DNA of 23,787 bases from CAZBUK01 sp964495085 (GTDB taxonomy: Bacteria; Bacteroidota; Ignavibacteria; T3Sed10-11), in the NCBI GenBank assembly GCA_964495085.1, contig CAZBUK010000059.1:1-23787 (forward strand), given 5' to 3'. Below are positions 6,539 through 13,928 of this stretch, one piece after another (the first letter of the stretch is position 1; every line of letters starts with the position of its first letter). The notes under the pieces were generated by a model. That model worked only from the letters and a program-made list of their open reading frames with translations, searched no databases and was not told where the DNA came from. Made by a program: the position numbers and the translations under genes.

Positions 6539-9337
6539 TTATACCCAACCGGTTCCGCATATAGTAGTGAATGCGCAGCCGGGACAGTTTGATTTGAAGT
6601 CATCGGTGGGACGGAACGGGAGATCCGGGTTCACGATCTCCTCAAGCAGTAGTCGAAGCACCGTCAATATATTTTCATAGTCTTCATCCGATGTATCCGA
6701 ATCCACGAATAATGGCATTTCAATACTCTCGTCGACCCGGTTCTTTCCGAGCAGGAGATATGCAGGAACGACTTTTTCCGGTACCACGTTATTCCGCACG
6801 GTGTACAATAATTTATAGATAGGGAGTTGGAGATTTCGAATTCCGGCTTCCCAGCTGTCGCGATCTTCCGGGAGAAATTTTCCCGGATCGATCTTCAGAT
6901 ATGTGTCGGATCCTGAGATCTTGTAATCGAGGATATATATCTCGCCGTCTCTCTGTTCGATCCTGTCGATAAATCCGGTCAACCGGAAGTTGTTCCAGAC
7001 CGCGTCGAGCTTTTGTTCCGTTGCAAGAATTTTAACTTTTTTAATCCGGGACAGGGGTCGCTGGTGTTGTTCAATGAAGGCATGTAGCTGCCGGCGTATC
7101 CGATGCCGGAGAAGATATACGGCGCCGGAGATCTCCCTGCCGTATACCGATTCGAATTCCGTTTCGATTATTTTATCCAATTCGTCCGGGTTCTGCAGCA
7201 GAGCGTTCAAATCCTTTCCGGATCCGAAAAATCCCGCTAAAATCCTATGTACCATGATGCCGATGTCGAACGCATCCAGTTCGTCCGACGCCTCCTCCTT
7301 CTCCTCAAGGCGCAGAATGTATCTGTAGTAGAACCGCAGCTCACAATGCAGATACGTATTCAATGAGCTGGCGCTGAATGTATGGTTCCTGAGATACTCG
7401 ATGTCCCGTTCCGTTTTTGGAATGGGTTCCGGCGTCCTTTGGGTCAGATCGACCCGGTACTGAACGCTCTGTTGTACGGGAACGCCGCCCGTTCTTTCCG
7501 TCTCCCAGATAATCCGTTGGAGAAATCTGCTTTTTTCACGCCTGTCTTTTTCGATAAAGTAGAAATCTACTTCCTGTGCGCCTCCCAAGAGAACGTCGAA
7601 GTAGTAAGCCAGCAGCCGCTCGCGCTCGATATACGTCGGCATACCGAGGCTCTTTCGCAGCGCTCGCGGCACGATCGTATCGTCGCTTTTGGCCTGGGAA
7701 ATGACGTCGTCGTTGGCATCGAGAAATAATACCCTTCGAAAAGACAGATTACGGGTCTCAAGGAATCCAAGCACCTGGAGTCCCTTCAGCGGTGTTCCGG
7801 GGAACGGGGTCTGAACGCTGCCGATATAGTCGCGCAGGAAATTTACGTATCCCTGCATCTCCTCAAAGACCAGACTGCCGGCGGGAGAGACGGTAAGAGA
7901 ATGGAGTGAGCCGGTCATACTTTCGATGATCTTCCGGAAGAGGGGATGCAGTCGCGCGGTGCTCCGCTCATAGATAAACTCGATAAGCTCGATACACTTC
8001 CGCGTGAGGTCGCCCGTACTCGTTATCGACTCGAACGGACGGATGGTTCTGTCGTGAATCTCCTTGAGATGGGCGGCAACCTCTGTCCCTTCGATCCCGT
8101 CAACCATATCCCGGAGAGCGGAAGTGAGCTCATCGATGAGGGTCGAATCGGTTTCGAGTTGCTCCGGCAGGAAGAAAATGCGATCCTTATGTTCTATGAA
8201 ATGTTTCTCGAGCGTGTGGAAAATAACGCGCGTCATATCCGACCTGCGGCGGAACTGTATGTTTTTCGTATACGGGTGAAGCACGAACTTTAAATAGTCG
8301 GGAGCGTAGTACCTGTTTCCCTCCCGGGAGATGATCAGATCGGTGAGACTATTGAGGAATCCGTAGATGGGAGTCCGCCGGAGAGGATAGCCCATCGAGA
8401 TGTTGTACTCGTCGTCGCCGAGCGACGACAGGCCATGATGAATCAGTGGGAAGAGGTTTTCCGATGCGGGAACCACAATAACCGAGTTTTCATCGAGAAC
8501 AGTCCCCTCCGCGAGTCGATGTTTCAGATGCGTCCCGAGAGCGAATATTTCGCCATGGGCGTCCGGGCAGGTATGGAACCGGTACTGCGGTTGTTCGGAA
8601 TTCTCTCCCGGTTGTTCGGTGTATTCGATCCCTTCATCTTGAAGGTGGCGTTTCATTCCATGGCCGTTCTGGAAGATCATGGTCACGTTATCGTGACGGG
8701 CGATGTTCGATATCAGAGAACGCTCGGATGCGGTCAGAATGAAAAGTCCCCCGATGAGCAGAATGCTGAAATCGGTCTTCCTGCCGAGATCTGCCGTAGC
8801 GACGGTATCATACCGCATCGCCCTTGTCGAGAGCCGCGCGTCATGAAGCGATGCGTAAAAGCGCTCGTAGTAATCGGGAAGTGAATCCGCGTTGCCCGGC
8901 GAGATCATACCGCATTTTTCTCTGAGCGCATTCGTCGTTACTCCCGCGATCTTGAATTCCTCAAGCTCTTCGAACAGTCTTACTGCAAGAACGAAGAAAT
9001 CGTCCAGGCGCCGGAAGCGAGCGCCACCCAGCGGCGCCGGATGGTTCGAGTGGATCTCATACAGAAACGGAATCGCATCGTAGGTATCTATAAGTCGATC
9101 CTGTACGCCGAGATACCCGGCGTACATGTAGTCAACGAAATCGTCGATCGAGAAAATCCGGGGCGGAATGAAACCGCTGCCGATGCGCTCGGCGAGCTGT
9201 TTCCGGAGGAAATGCGCCGGACGCCGTCCCGGGAATACGACCGCATTGTTCGAGTAATCCTTTCCCGAAGGTATGAGATAGGGGATAAGGGCGCCGATGA
9301 GAGATTCAGATTTCGATATGAGGATCGCGTTTGTCAC
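6539..9337 (-). CDS. AddB-like PD-(D/E)XK nuclease with Fe-S cluster ligands
   Basis: A 932-residue protein that I take to be the AddB-type partner of the AddA-like helicase encoded just upstream on the same strand. Together they would resect double-strand breaks for RecA. The N-terminus has VVFPGRRPAHFLRKQL where AddB proteins of Firmicutes carry a Walker A, so the helicase half appears inactive, as in many Bacteroidota-type homologues. The C-terminus has the RecB-family nuclease motif GFIDRIE ... ILDYK (D804, K806). Four cysteines in the AddB [4Fe-4S] arrangement are present: C665 in YLHCELRFYY, then C918-x2-C921-x5-C927 at the extreme C-terminus. The start is a GTG at 9337 with a weak AGGA upstream. 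Assignment as AddB rather than a generic nuclease rests on the cluster pattern and the neighbour. Confidence 0.86.
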   Translation of the reverse strand: MTNAILISKSESLIGALIPYLIPSGKDYSNNAVVFPGRRPAHFLRKQLAERIGSGFIPPRIFSIDDFVDYMYAGYLGVQDRLIDTYDAIPFLYEIHSNHPAPLGGARFRRLDDFFVLAVRLFEELEEFKIAGVTTNALREKCGMISPGNADSLPDYYERFYASLHDARLSTRAMRYDTVATADLGRKTDFSILLIGGLFILTASERSLISNIARHDNVTMIFQNGHGMKRHLQDEGIEYTEQPGENSEQPQYRFHTCPDAHGEIFALGTHLKHRLAEGTVLDENSVIVVPASENLFPLIHHGLSSLGDDEYNISMGYPLRRTPIYGFLNSLTDLIISREGNRYYAPDYLKFVLHPYTKNIQFRRRSDMTRVIFHTLEKHFIEHKDRIFFLPEQLETDSTLIDELTSALRDMVDGIEGTEVAAHLKEIHDRTIRPFESITSTGDLTRKCIELIEFIYERSTARLHPLFRKIIESMTGSLHSLTVSPAGSLVFEEMQGYVNFLRDYIGSVQTPFPGTPLKGLQVLGFLETRNLSFRRVLFLDANDDVISQAKSDDTIVPRALRKSLGMPTYIERERLLAYYFDVLLGGAQEVDFYFIEKDRREKSRFLQRIIWETERTGGVPVQQSVQYRVDLTQRTPEPIPKTERDIEYLRNHTFSASSLNTYLHCELRFYYRYILRLEEKEEASDELDAFDIGIMVHRILAGFFGSGKDLNALLQNPDELDKIIETEFESVYGREISGAVYLLRHRIRRQLHAFIEQHQRPLSRIKKVKILATEQKLDAVWNNFRLTGFIDRIEQRDGEIYILDYKISGSDTYLKIDPGKFLPEDRDSWEAGIRNLQLPIYKLLYTVRNNVVPEKVVPAYLLLGKNRVDESIEMPLFVDSDTSDEDYENILTVLRLLLEEIVNPDLPFRPTDDFKSNCPGCAFTTICGTGWV

Positions 9338-9479
9338 GTTGTCCTGTTAAACACCTTTGCCGTTCCGGTTATGAATTTATTTGAATGTTGTGGATTTTTC
9401 CGCTTGAATCTCCGAATCCGGATTCATTGATTCACCGGTTCGGTCCTACAGTAACACTGCGGGGATCCTAAGAAAATAT
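9338..9479. other. addA-addB intergenic gap with clustered palindromes
   Basis: The gap contains the perfect 12-bp palindrome GAATCCGGATTC (9414-9425) flanked by further TGAATC (9405-9410) and TGATTCA (9428-9434) elements, so several alternative hairpins can form. No gene fits. The size is unusual for addAB pairs, which are often overlapping or tightly spaced, and leaves room for a separate promoter or a regulator site. Confidence 0.45.
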
Positions 9480-12400
9480 TCAGGAATTCCGATTCGCCCG
9501 CTGCTTCACCGGTACGATCTTACGTCGATCGATATATGCAAGAATTCCTTCGATTCGTTTCGAAGGATGAATCTCCTTTAAAATGCTCATATATCCTTCG
9601 ATCTGCTGAGCATACTGACCGCGCTCCGTTCCCGTTTTAAAATCGATCACCGTAATTTGATCCTCATCGACGATGAGCCGGTCGGCACGAAACAGCCTCC
9701 CTTCTCTGTCGGTCAGTTCGTACTCGGAATATATCTTCCTTCCTCTCTTCTTCGCAAAATACGCCGCCAGGCCCGGTAAACGTAAAAATTCCGCGACGGC
9801 ATCGAACATCTCGTCATCCGCCCGTTCCTGCTCACCCGATCTCGCCGCCTCGATATCGTCCGAATATTCGATACCGGCTAATAATCCATGGAGCAGTTCG
9901 CCGCGCCGCGAGCCCGCCGGACTGTACGCTCCGTCTTCATCGGAACCGCTTTTCCCCGAAAGGTCTTGAATCGGCTTGATCGGGGAGTGGATGACGGAGG
10001 CCTGCATAAGATCCGGCTCTCTGCGCGGCGGAGCAGAGGGCCGCACGCCGGGCTTGAACTCATCGAGCGGAAGGAGCTCGATGAGACGGTTGCCCTGGTA
10101 ACCCTCGATGCCGAGGACATACATTTCTTCCTCCGCTCGGGTGAGAGCGACGTAGAGTGCATTCAGAAAATCGGTATCGTCAGCGTCCGATTGTGCGTCC
10201 CGGATTTTTTTCAGGAGTGGTGATGCCGTGGCCAGACTCGCGTCGATTTTCAGAATACGCGCTTCGTGCGCATCCTCGGCAATGTAGTATTCATTCGGCT
10301 GTCTGCGCGCCCCGTAGAGAAGCACAATGACAACCGGGAAATCGAGTCCCTTCGCTTTGTGGATGGTCATCAGCCGGACTGCATCGATCGTCTGCGGAGA
10401 TTCGAGATTCCATGACGATTCCTCCGTATCCTCCCCGGAGAATGAAATGAATTCCGAGAGACTGTTTCCGCCCGACTCCTCAAATGATTTCACCGCCTCG
10501 AGAAACCGGGTCAGCGCCGCCTCTTCATCGGGGAAATGTCCGTACAATGAAAACGTCCGGTATATCTCCGTTACGAGATCATAGAGCGGAAGATACCCGG
10601 TCCGGTTGAACAAACCTTCGAAGAAATTCTCCCAGAGGCCGGGATACGTCCGATGGATCAGTTTGTAAAGTGGTTCCGATGTGGAATCTCTCCGACCGCT
10701 CCCCGGTGAGACGTGCCGTCGAATTTCGGCGGTCTCGATATGCATATCCCGCAGGACGGGAGCAAGCATGCCGCTCAGGAGCACGGTCGCAAAGCTCAGG
10801 TTATCTACCGGGGAGTTGAGAAAGGAAAGCAGAGAGATCAGTTCTCCGATGATCTTCCGCTTCCGTATATCCAATGTGCTGAAGGAGAGGAACGGAATCT
10901 TCAACTCGCTCAGCCACGTGCCGACGCGCTCGACGCGATCGTTCTTCATGGTGAGGACTGCGATATCCCGATGAGCGTGTCCCCGGCGAACGGCATCGTT
11001 GACGATCTCGAGGACCGTCGCCTTTTCCGGAAAGATACCGCTCTCTTTGTCGTATCCGAACCGGTGAACCTCGACGTATCCTTTCCCGCCGTAATCCGGC
11101 TTGATCAGTTGGCGGTGATGTTCGAGGCCGCTCAGCGTCGACGGCGTCGAAAACTGTTCATCCGCGGTAATGGCGTCGAAATACCTCTCGTTGAACTGCA
11201 GGATTTTTTCGTGACTGCGGAAGTTCGTTTCAAGATTTTTCATCTCCTGTTCAGCCGAGGGAAATTCGGGCCGGTCCTGCATATTCCTCATGATCTTATA
11301 ATCCGCTCCGCGAAACGTATAGATCGCCTGCTTGGTATCTCCGACGACGAACAGGCTCCCCCGCTGTGCAAGCGTATTCTCGATAAGAGGTTTGATGCTG
11401 GTCCACTGGATCGGCGATGTGTCCTGGAATTCATCGATGAGAAAATGGTATATGAGATCGCCCAGCATCAGGTAGACTTCGGGGATCGAATCCGCGTTCA
11501 GAGAGGCTGCGAGTTTTCTGCCGATGTCGCCGAGAAAGATCAGTCGTTGCTGCTTTTGCGCATCGCCGATGATATCTTCGATCTCTCTGAGGAACGATAC
11601 GTATGGAGTGTAATATGTCGCGGCATAATGTTCAGCATATGCTGCCAGCAACCCCCGTAGTTCTTCCTGCTTGCGGGCGATCAGCGGTTCATACTTCCGG
11701 TAGCGTGCGGGATTCGACTTTTTCACAGGAAGGCGTTTGAATTCTTCTCCTAAAATATCCCGTATACTTCCGCGTCGTACCGCTTCATCGACTTTCTGAA
11801 ATGAACAAGCGGACATTCTCTCGAGTCCGGATTCGTCGATGAGCCGGTTTATTTCGACCGTCGCGCGGGATATGCGTTCAAACAATCCGGCGAGTTCACC
11901 GGAGAGGTCCTCGGTGCGGATCTCGTGCGGCAGCGTCGAAATTTTGTTATACAGTTTTTTAATCTGATTGTTTACGGATACGGTTGAATCCCATTCGTAG
12001 CGCCCGCCTGTCCTTACTGTCGCCGCTATGAGGTCCGTGAGTTTCAGGAAGAGCGATGCCTCCGGAGAATTGTTACGGACTCGTTTAAGGTAAACCGACA
12101 ATGCGTAGTCGATGAGCTCATCGTTGCTGAGCACGATTTCGCTGTCGGGGTCGTAACCGGCCCCGATAGCCGAGGATCTGAACACGGAAGCCATGAAGCT
12201 GTCGATGGTTTTCACCTGGAGGTCTGAATAATTCTCCAGGATGTGATCGATCGTCTTTCCGGCCCGGTCGCGGATACGTGCCCGGTCGGTCGAAAGAAGC
12301 CGCTCGAGTTCGTCGAGCGCGTGGTCGTCGCCGAGGTACGTCTGTTTGAGCCATTTCAAAATCCGCTCTTTCATCTCGCGGGCTGCGTTGTTTGAGAAGG

Positions 12401-12566
12401 TGACGGCGAGAATGTTGCGCAGGTCGTTACCCGGGATCCGGTCGGAAAGAAGGTACTGTACAAAGCGGAGGGTCAGAGAATAGGTCTTTCCCGATCCGGC
12501 CGATGCACGCAGGAGGGTAATGTGCGGGAAATGCAGGTCGGAGTCTTTTGCTAAAATACTGCTCAT
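9480..12566 (-). CDS. AddA-like UvrD-family helicase-nuclease
   Basis: A 1028-residue superfamily 1A DNA helicase fused to a C-terminal nuclease, matching AddA of the AddAB/RecBCD recombination machinery. Visible motifs in order: Walker A ASAGSGKT (residues 21-28), motif Ia ILAVTFSNNAAREMKERIL, Walker B LIDEFQDTSPIQW (about residue 377), motif III VVGDTKQAIYTFRGAD, motif IV TNFRSHEKIL, motif V VRLMTIHKAKGLDFPVVI and motif VI LYVALTRAEEEMYVLG. The C-terminal PD-(D/E)XK part has RRGELLHGLL, FRADRLIVDE and VIDFKTG (D975, K977) followed by QIEGY. It is somewhat short for AddA (usually near 1200). The ATG at 12566 gives a compact N-terminus before Walker A. A divergent promoter at 12608-12636 fits it. 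addB follows after 142 bp. Confidence 0.9.
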   Translation of the reverse strand: MSSILAKDSDLHFPHITLLRASAGSGKTYSLTLRFVQYLLSDRIPGNDLRNILAVTFSNNAAREMKERILKWLKQTYLGDDHALDELERLLSTDRARIRDRAGKTIDHILENYSDLQVKTIDSFMASVFRSSAIGAGYDPDSEIVLSNDELIDYALSVYLKRVRNNSPEASLFLKLTDLIAATVRTGGRYEWDSTVSVNNQIKKLYNKISTLPHEIRTEDLSGELAGLFERISRATVEINRLIDESGLERMSACSFQKVDEAVRRGSIRDILGEEFKRLPVKKSNPARYRKYEPLIARKQEELRGLLAAYAEHYAATYYTPYVSFLREIEDIIGDAQKQQRLIFLGDIGRKLAASLNADSIPEVYLMLGDLIYHFLIDEFQDTSPIQWTSIKPLIENTLAQRGSLFVVGDTKQAIYTFRGADYKIMRNMQDRPEFPSAEQEMKNLETNFRSHEKILQFNERYFDAITADEQFSTPSTLSGLEHHRQLIKPDYGGKGYVEVHRFGYDKESGIFPEKATVLEIVNDAVRRGHAHRDIAVLTMKNDRVERVGTWLSELKIPFLSFSTLDIRKRKIIGELISLLSFLNSPVDNLSFATVLLSGMLAPVLRDMHIETAEIRRHVSPGSGRRDSTSEPLYKLIHRTYPGLWENFFEGLFNRTGYLPLYDLVTEIYRTFSLYGHFPDEEAALTRFLEAVKSFEESGGNSLSEFISFSGEDTEESSWNLESPQTIDAVRLMTIHKAKGLDFPVVIVLLYGARRQPNEYYIAEDAHEARILKIDASLATASPLLKKIRDAQSDADDTDFLNALYVALTRAEEEMYVLGIEGYQGNRLIELLPLDEFKPGVRPSAPPRREPDLMQASVIHSPIKPIQDLSGKSGSDEDGAYSPAGSRRGELLHGLLAGIEYSDDIEAARSGEQERADDEMFDAVAEFLRLPGLAAYFAKKRGRKIYSEYELTDREGRLFRADRLIVDEDQITVIDFKTGTERGQYAQQIEGYMSILKEIHPSKRIEGILAYIDRRKIVPVKQRANRNS

Positions 12567-12607
12567 TTATGTATGATATGGGGGAATTTGAGGGAATCGA
12601 TTGAGTC

Positions 12608-12636
12608 AAAATACAGATTGCCCGATATTCTATCAA
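12608..12636 (-). promoter_or_regulatory. Sigma-70-type promoter for the addA-like gene
   Basis: Read on the minus strand, TTGATA (12631-12636) and TATTTT (12608-12613) are separated by 17 bp, the optimal spacing, and point to the addA start 42 bp further on. The -35 box is only 5 bp from that of the divergent lacI-type promoter, so polymerase cannot occupy both at once. Confidence 0.5.
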
Positions 12637-12645
12637 GTTACTTGA
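12633..12645. promoter_or_regulatory. 13-bp palindrome spanning both divergent -35 boxes
   Basis: TCAAGTTACTTGA is a perfect inverted repeat (6-bp arms around T). It overlaps the -35 boxes of both divergent promoters. Part of its symmetry follows automatically from two TTGA-like boxes facing apart, but the perfect arms also make it a candidate site for a dimeric regulator. Confidence 0.35.
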
Positions 12646-12670
12646 CAAATAAATTTAAATTACCTATATA
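12642..12670 (+). promoter_or_regulatory. Near-consensus promoter of the lacI-type gene
   Basis: TTGACA (12642-12647) is followed after 17 bp by TATATA (12665-12670). The -35 box and the spacing are perfect sigma-70 consensus and the -10 differs at one or two bases. The predicted start near 12677 falls in the centre of operator 12667-12688, so repressor binding would block it directly. The leader to the GTG at 12801 would be about 124 nt. Confidence 0.68.
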
Positions 12671-12688
12671 TAAAAACGTTTCGATAGT
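12667..12688. promoter_or_regulatory. LacI-family operator O2 (imperfect), over the start site
   Basis: The right half CGTTTCGATA (12677-12686) is identical to that of the downstream operator. The left half TATATAAAAA matches the ideal arm at 7 of 10 positions. It is centred on the CG at 12677-12678, as expected for LacI/GalR proteins, and overlaps the -10 box and predicted transcription start. Confidence 0.55.
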
Positions 12689-12759
12689 AGTATCAAGAAT
12701 GTTATATAGCCCCCTGTAAACTCAATATATAATTCATATTTACTAGTTTTATACAATAA

Positions 12760-12781
12760 GATATCGAAGCGTTTCGATATC
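12760..12781. promoter_or_regulatory. LacI-family operator O1 (near-perfect palindrome)
   Basis: The 20-bp core ATATCGAAGCGTTTCGATAT (12761-12780) is symmetrical at all but one pair, with a central CG, and is extended by a G/C pair on each side. This is the classical architecture bound by LacI/GalR dimers through hinge-helix insertion at the central CG. It ends 19 bp before the regulator's own GTG start and is centred 93 bp downstream of O2, so autoregulation with possible DNA looping is inferred. Confidence 0.75.
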
Positions 12782-12800
12782 ACATCCGGATCTTTCTTTT

Positions 12801-13844
12801 GTGGCACATCGCCCGACCATAAAAGATGTCGCCCGCAAAGCCGATGTTTCACTCTCGACTGTTTCTCTTGTTATCAACCGGAAAGGTTATGTAAGAGAGG
12901 AGACGCGGGTGAGAATTCTGCGTATCATCGACGAACTGGGTTTTCATCCGACCAGTTCAGCGCGGGGATTAGCCTCGCGTAAGACGGGCAATATCGGATT
13001 CATCCTTACCTTAGATCACTTCACCCAATCGGAACCGTTCTACACCAAGATCTTCCTCGGCGCTGAATTCGAAGCTCAAAAGCATAATTATTATATTCTC
13101 CTCACGACCGTTCCGAAAAATTTCAAGCCGCCCAAATCAGTCCCCAGGTTTCTCCTCGAAAGGAACGTCGACGGCATCATCGTTGCGGGGCGCGTCGATC
13201 AGAAACTGGTCGGTTATGTCGATTCACTCAACGTACCGCTGGTCCTCATCGATTATGAATTCCCGCATAGCAAATATTCTACCGTTCTCATCAATAACTA
13301 TAAAGGCGCCCAGCAGGCGGTACGTCATCTGCTCGAGACCGGTCACGAGAAGATAGGTTTCATCGGGGGCGACATGAAACACCCGAGCATTGCGCAGCGG
13401 TTCGACGGCTATTGCGAGTCGCTGTTTGCAACCGGCCTGGAGCCGGATCAGAAATGGATCTGCAACGATCAGCCCGATACGGGTGCGGAGAACGGCTTCC
13501 AGGCGGCAAGGAAAATTCTCAAAGGTACGGGTGATAAGCCGACGGCAATTTTCACGGCAAACGATGCAATGGCGCTCGGCGCGATGCAGTATATGAAAGA
13601 ACATTCGATCGCCGTGCCCGGCGACGTCGCGATCGTCGGTTTCGATAATATCGAGGCAGGCTACAGGATTGTACCGCAACTGACGACCATCGATGTCCAT
13701 AAGGAGGAAATGGGCATCATGGGAGTGCAGACCCTGGTCAATATGCTGAAGGAGAACAATGGTGTTGTCAGACAGATACATACGTCGGTTGAGCTGATTG
13801 TACGGGACTCATCGATGGTGAAGCCGCAAATAATGTCGGACTAA
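12801..13844 (+). CDS. LacI/GalR-family transcriptional regulator
   Basis: A 347-residue DNA-binding regulator with an effector-binding domain, acting in the cytoplasm. The N-terminal helix-turn-helix reads PTIKDVARKADVSLSTVSLVIN (residues 5-26). The hinge contains SSARGLASRKTGNIGFIL, with the leucine that intercalates at the central CG of operators. The periplasmic-binding-protein-like domain has typical blocks DGIIVAGR, GHEKIGFIGG, FTANDAMALGAMQYM and VAIVGFDNIE. The start is a GTG at 12801; no clear Shine-Dalgarno precedes it, but the family N-terminus fits. Two operators lie upstream, so it probably represses itself. The gap of 84 nt to the next gene suggests it is cotranscribed with the surface-protein genes that follow. 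The effector is likely a sugar or sugar derivative; this cannot be read from the sequence. Confidence 0.94.
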   Translation: MAHRPTIKDVARKADVSLSTVSLVINRKGYVREETRVRILRIIDELGFHPTSSARGLASRKTGNIGFILTLDHFTQSEPFYTKIFLGAEFEAQKHNYYILLTTVPKNFKPPKSVPRFLLERNVDGIIVAGRVDQKLVGYVDSLNVPLVLIDYEFPHSKYSTVLINNYKGAQQAVRHLLETGHEKIGFIGGDMKHPSIAQRFDGYCESLFATGLEPDQKWICNDQPDTGAENGFQAARKILKGTGDKPTAIFTANDAMALGAMQYMKEHSIAVPGDVAIVGFDNIEAGYRIVPQLTTIDVHKEEMGIMGVQTLVNMLKENNGVVRQIHTSVELIVRDSSMVKPQIMSD

Positions 13845-13915
13845 TATAAGGAGGTGCAACTCACATCTGTTGTTATAGTCGAATACATTAATCAACAGCA
13901 TTCCGCACATTACAT

Positions 13916-13921
13916 AAGGAG
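13916..13921 (+). promoter_or_regulatory. Ribosome binding site fixing the start at 13929
   Basis: AAGGAG lies 7 nt before the ATG at 13929. It favours that start over the in-frame GTG at 13854, which overlaps a second SD-like stretch (ATAAGGAGGTG, 13846-13856) and would place 25 extra residues ahead of the signal peptide. Confidence 0.75.
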
Positions 13922-13928
13922 TACCGCA

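Noticed and set aside
9547..9566. Operator-like CGTTTCGA inside the addA-like gene
   Set aside because: It matches only part of the operator half-site, is within coding sequence near the 3' end, and is explained by codons.
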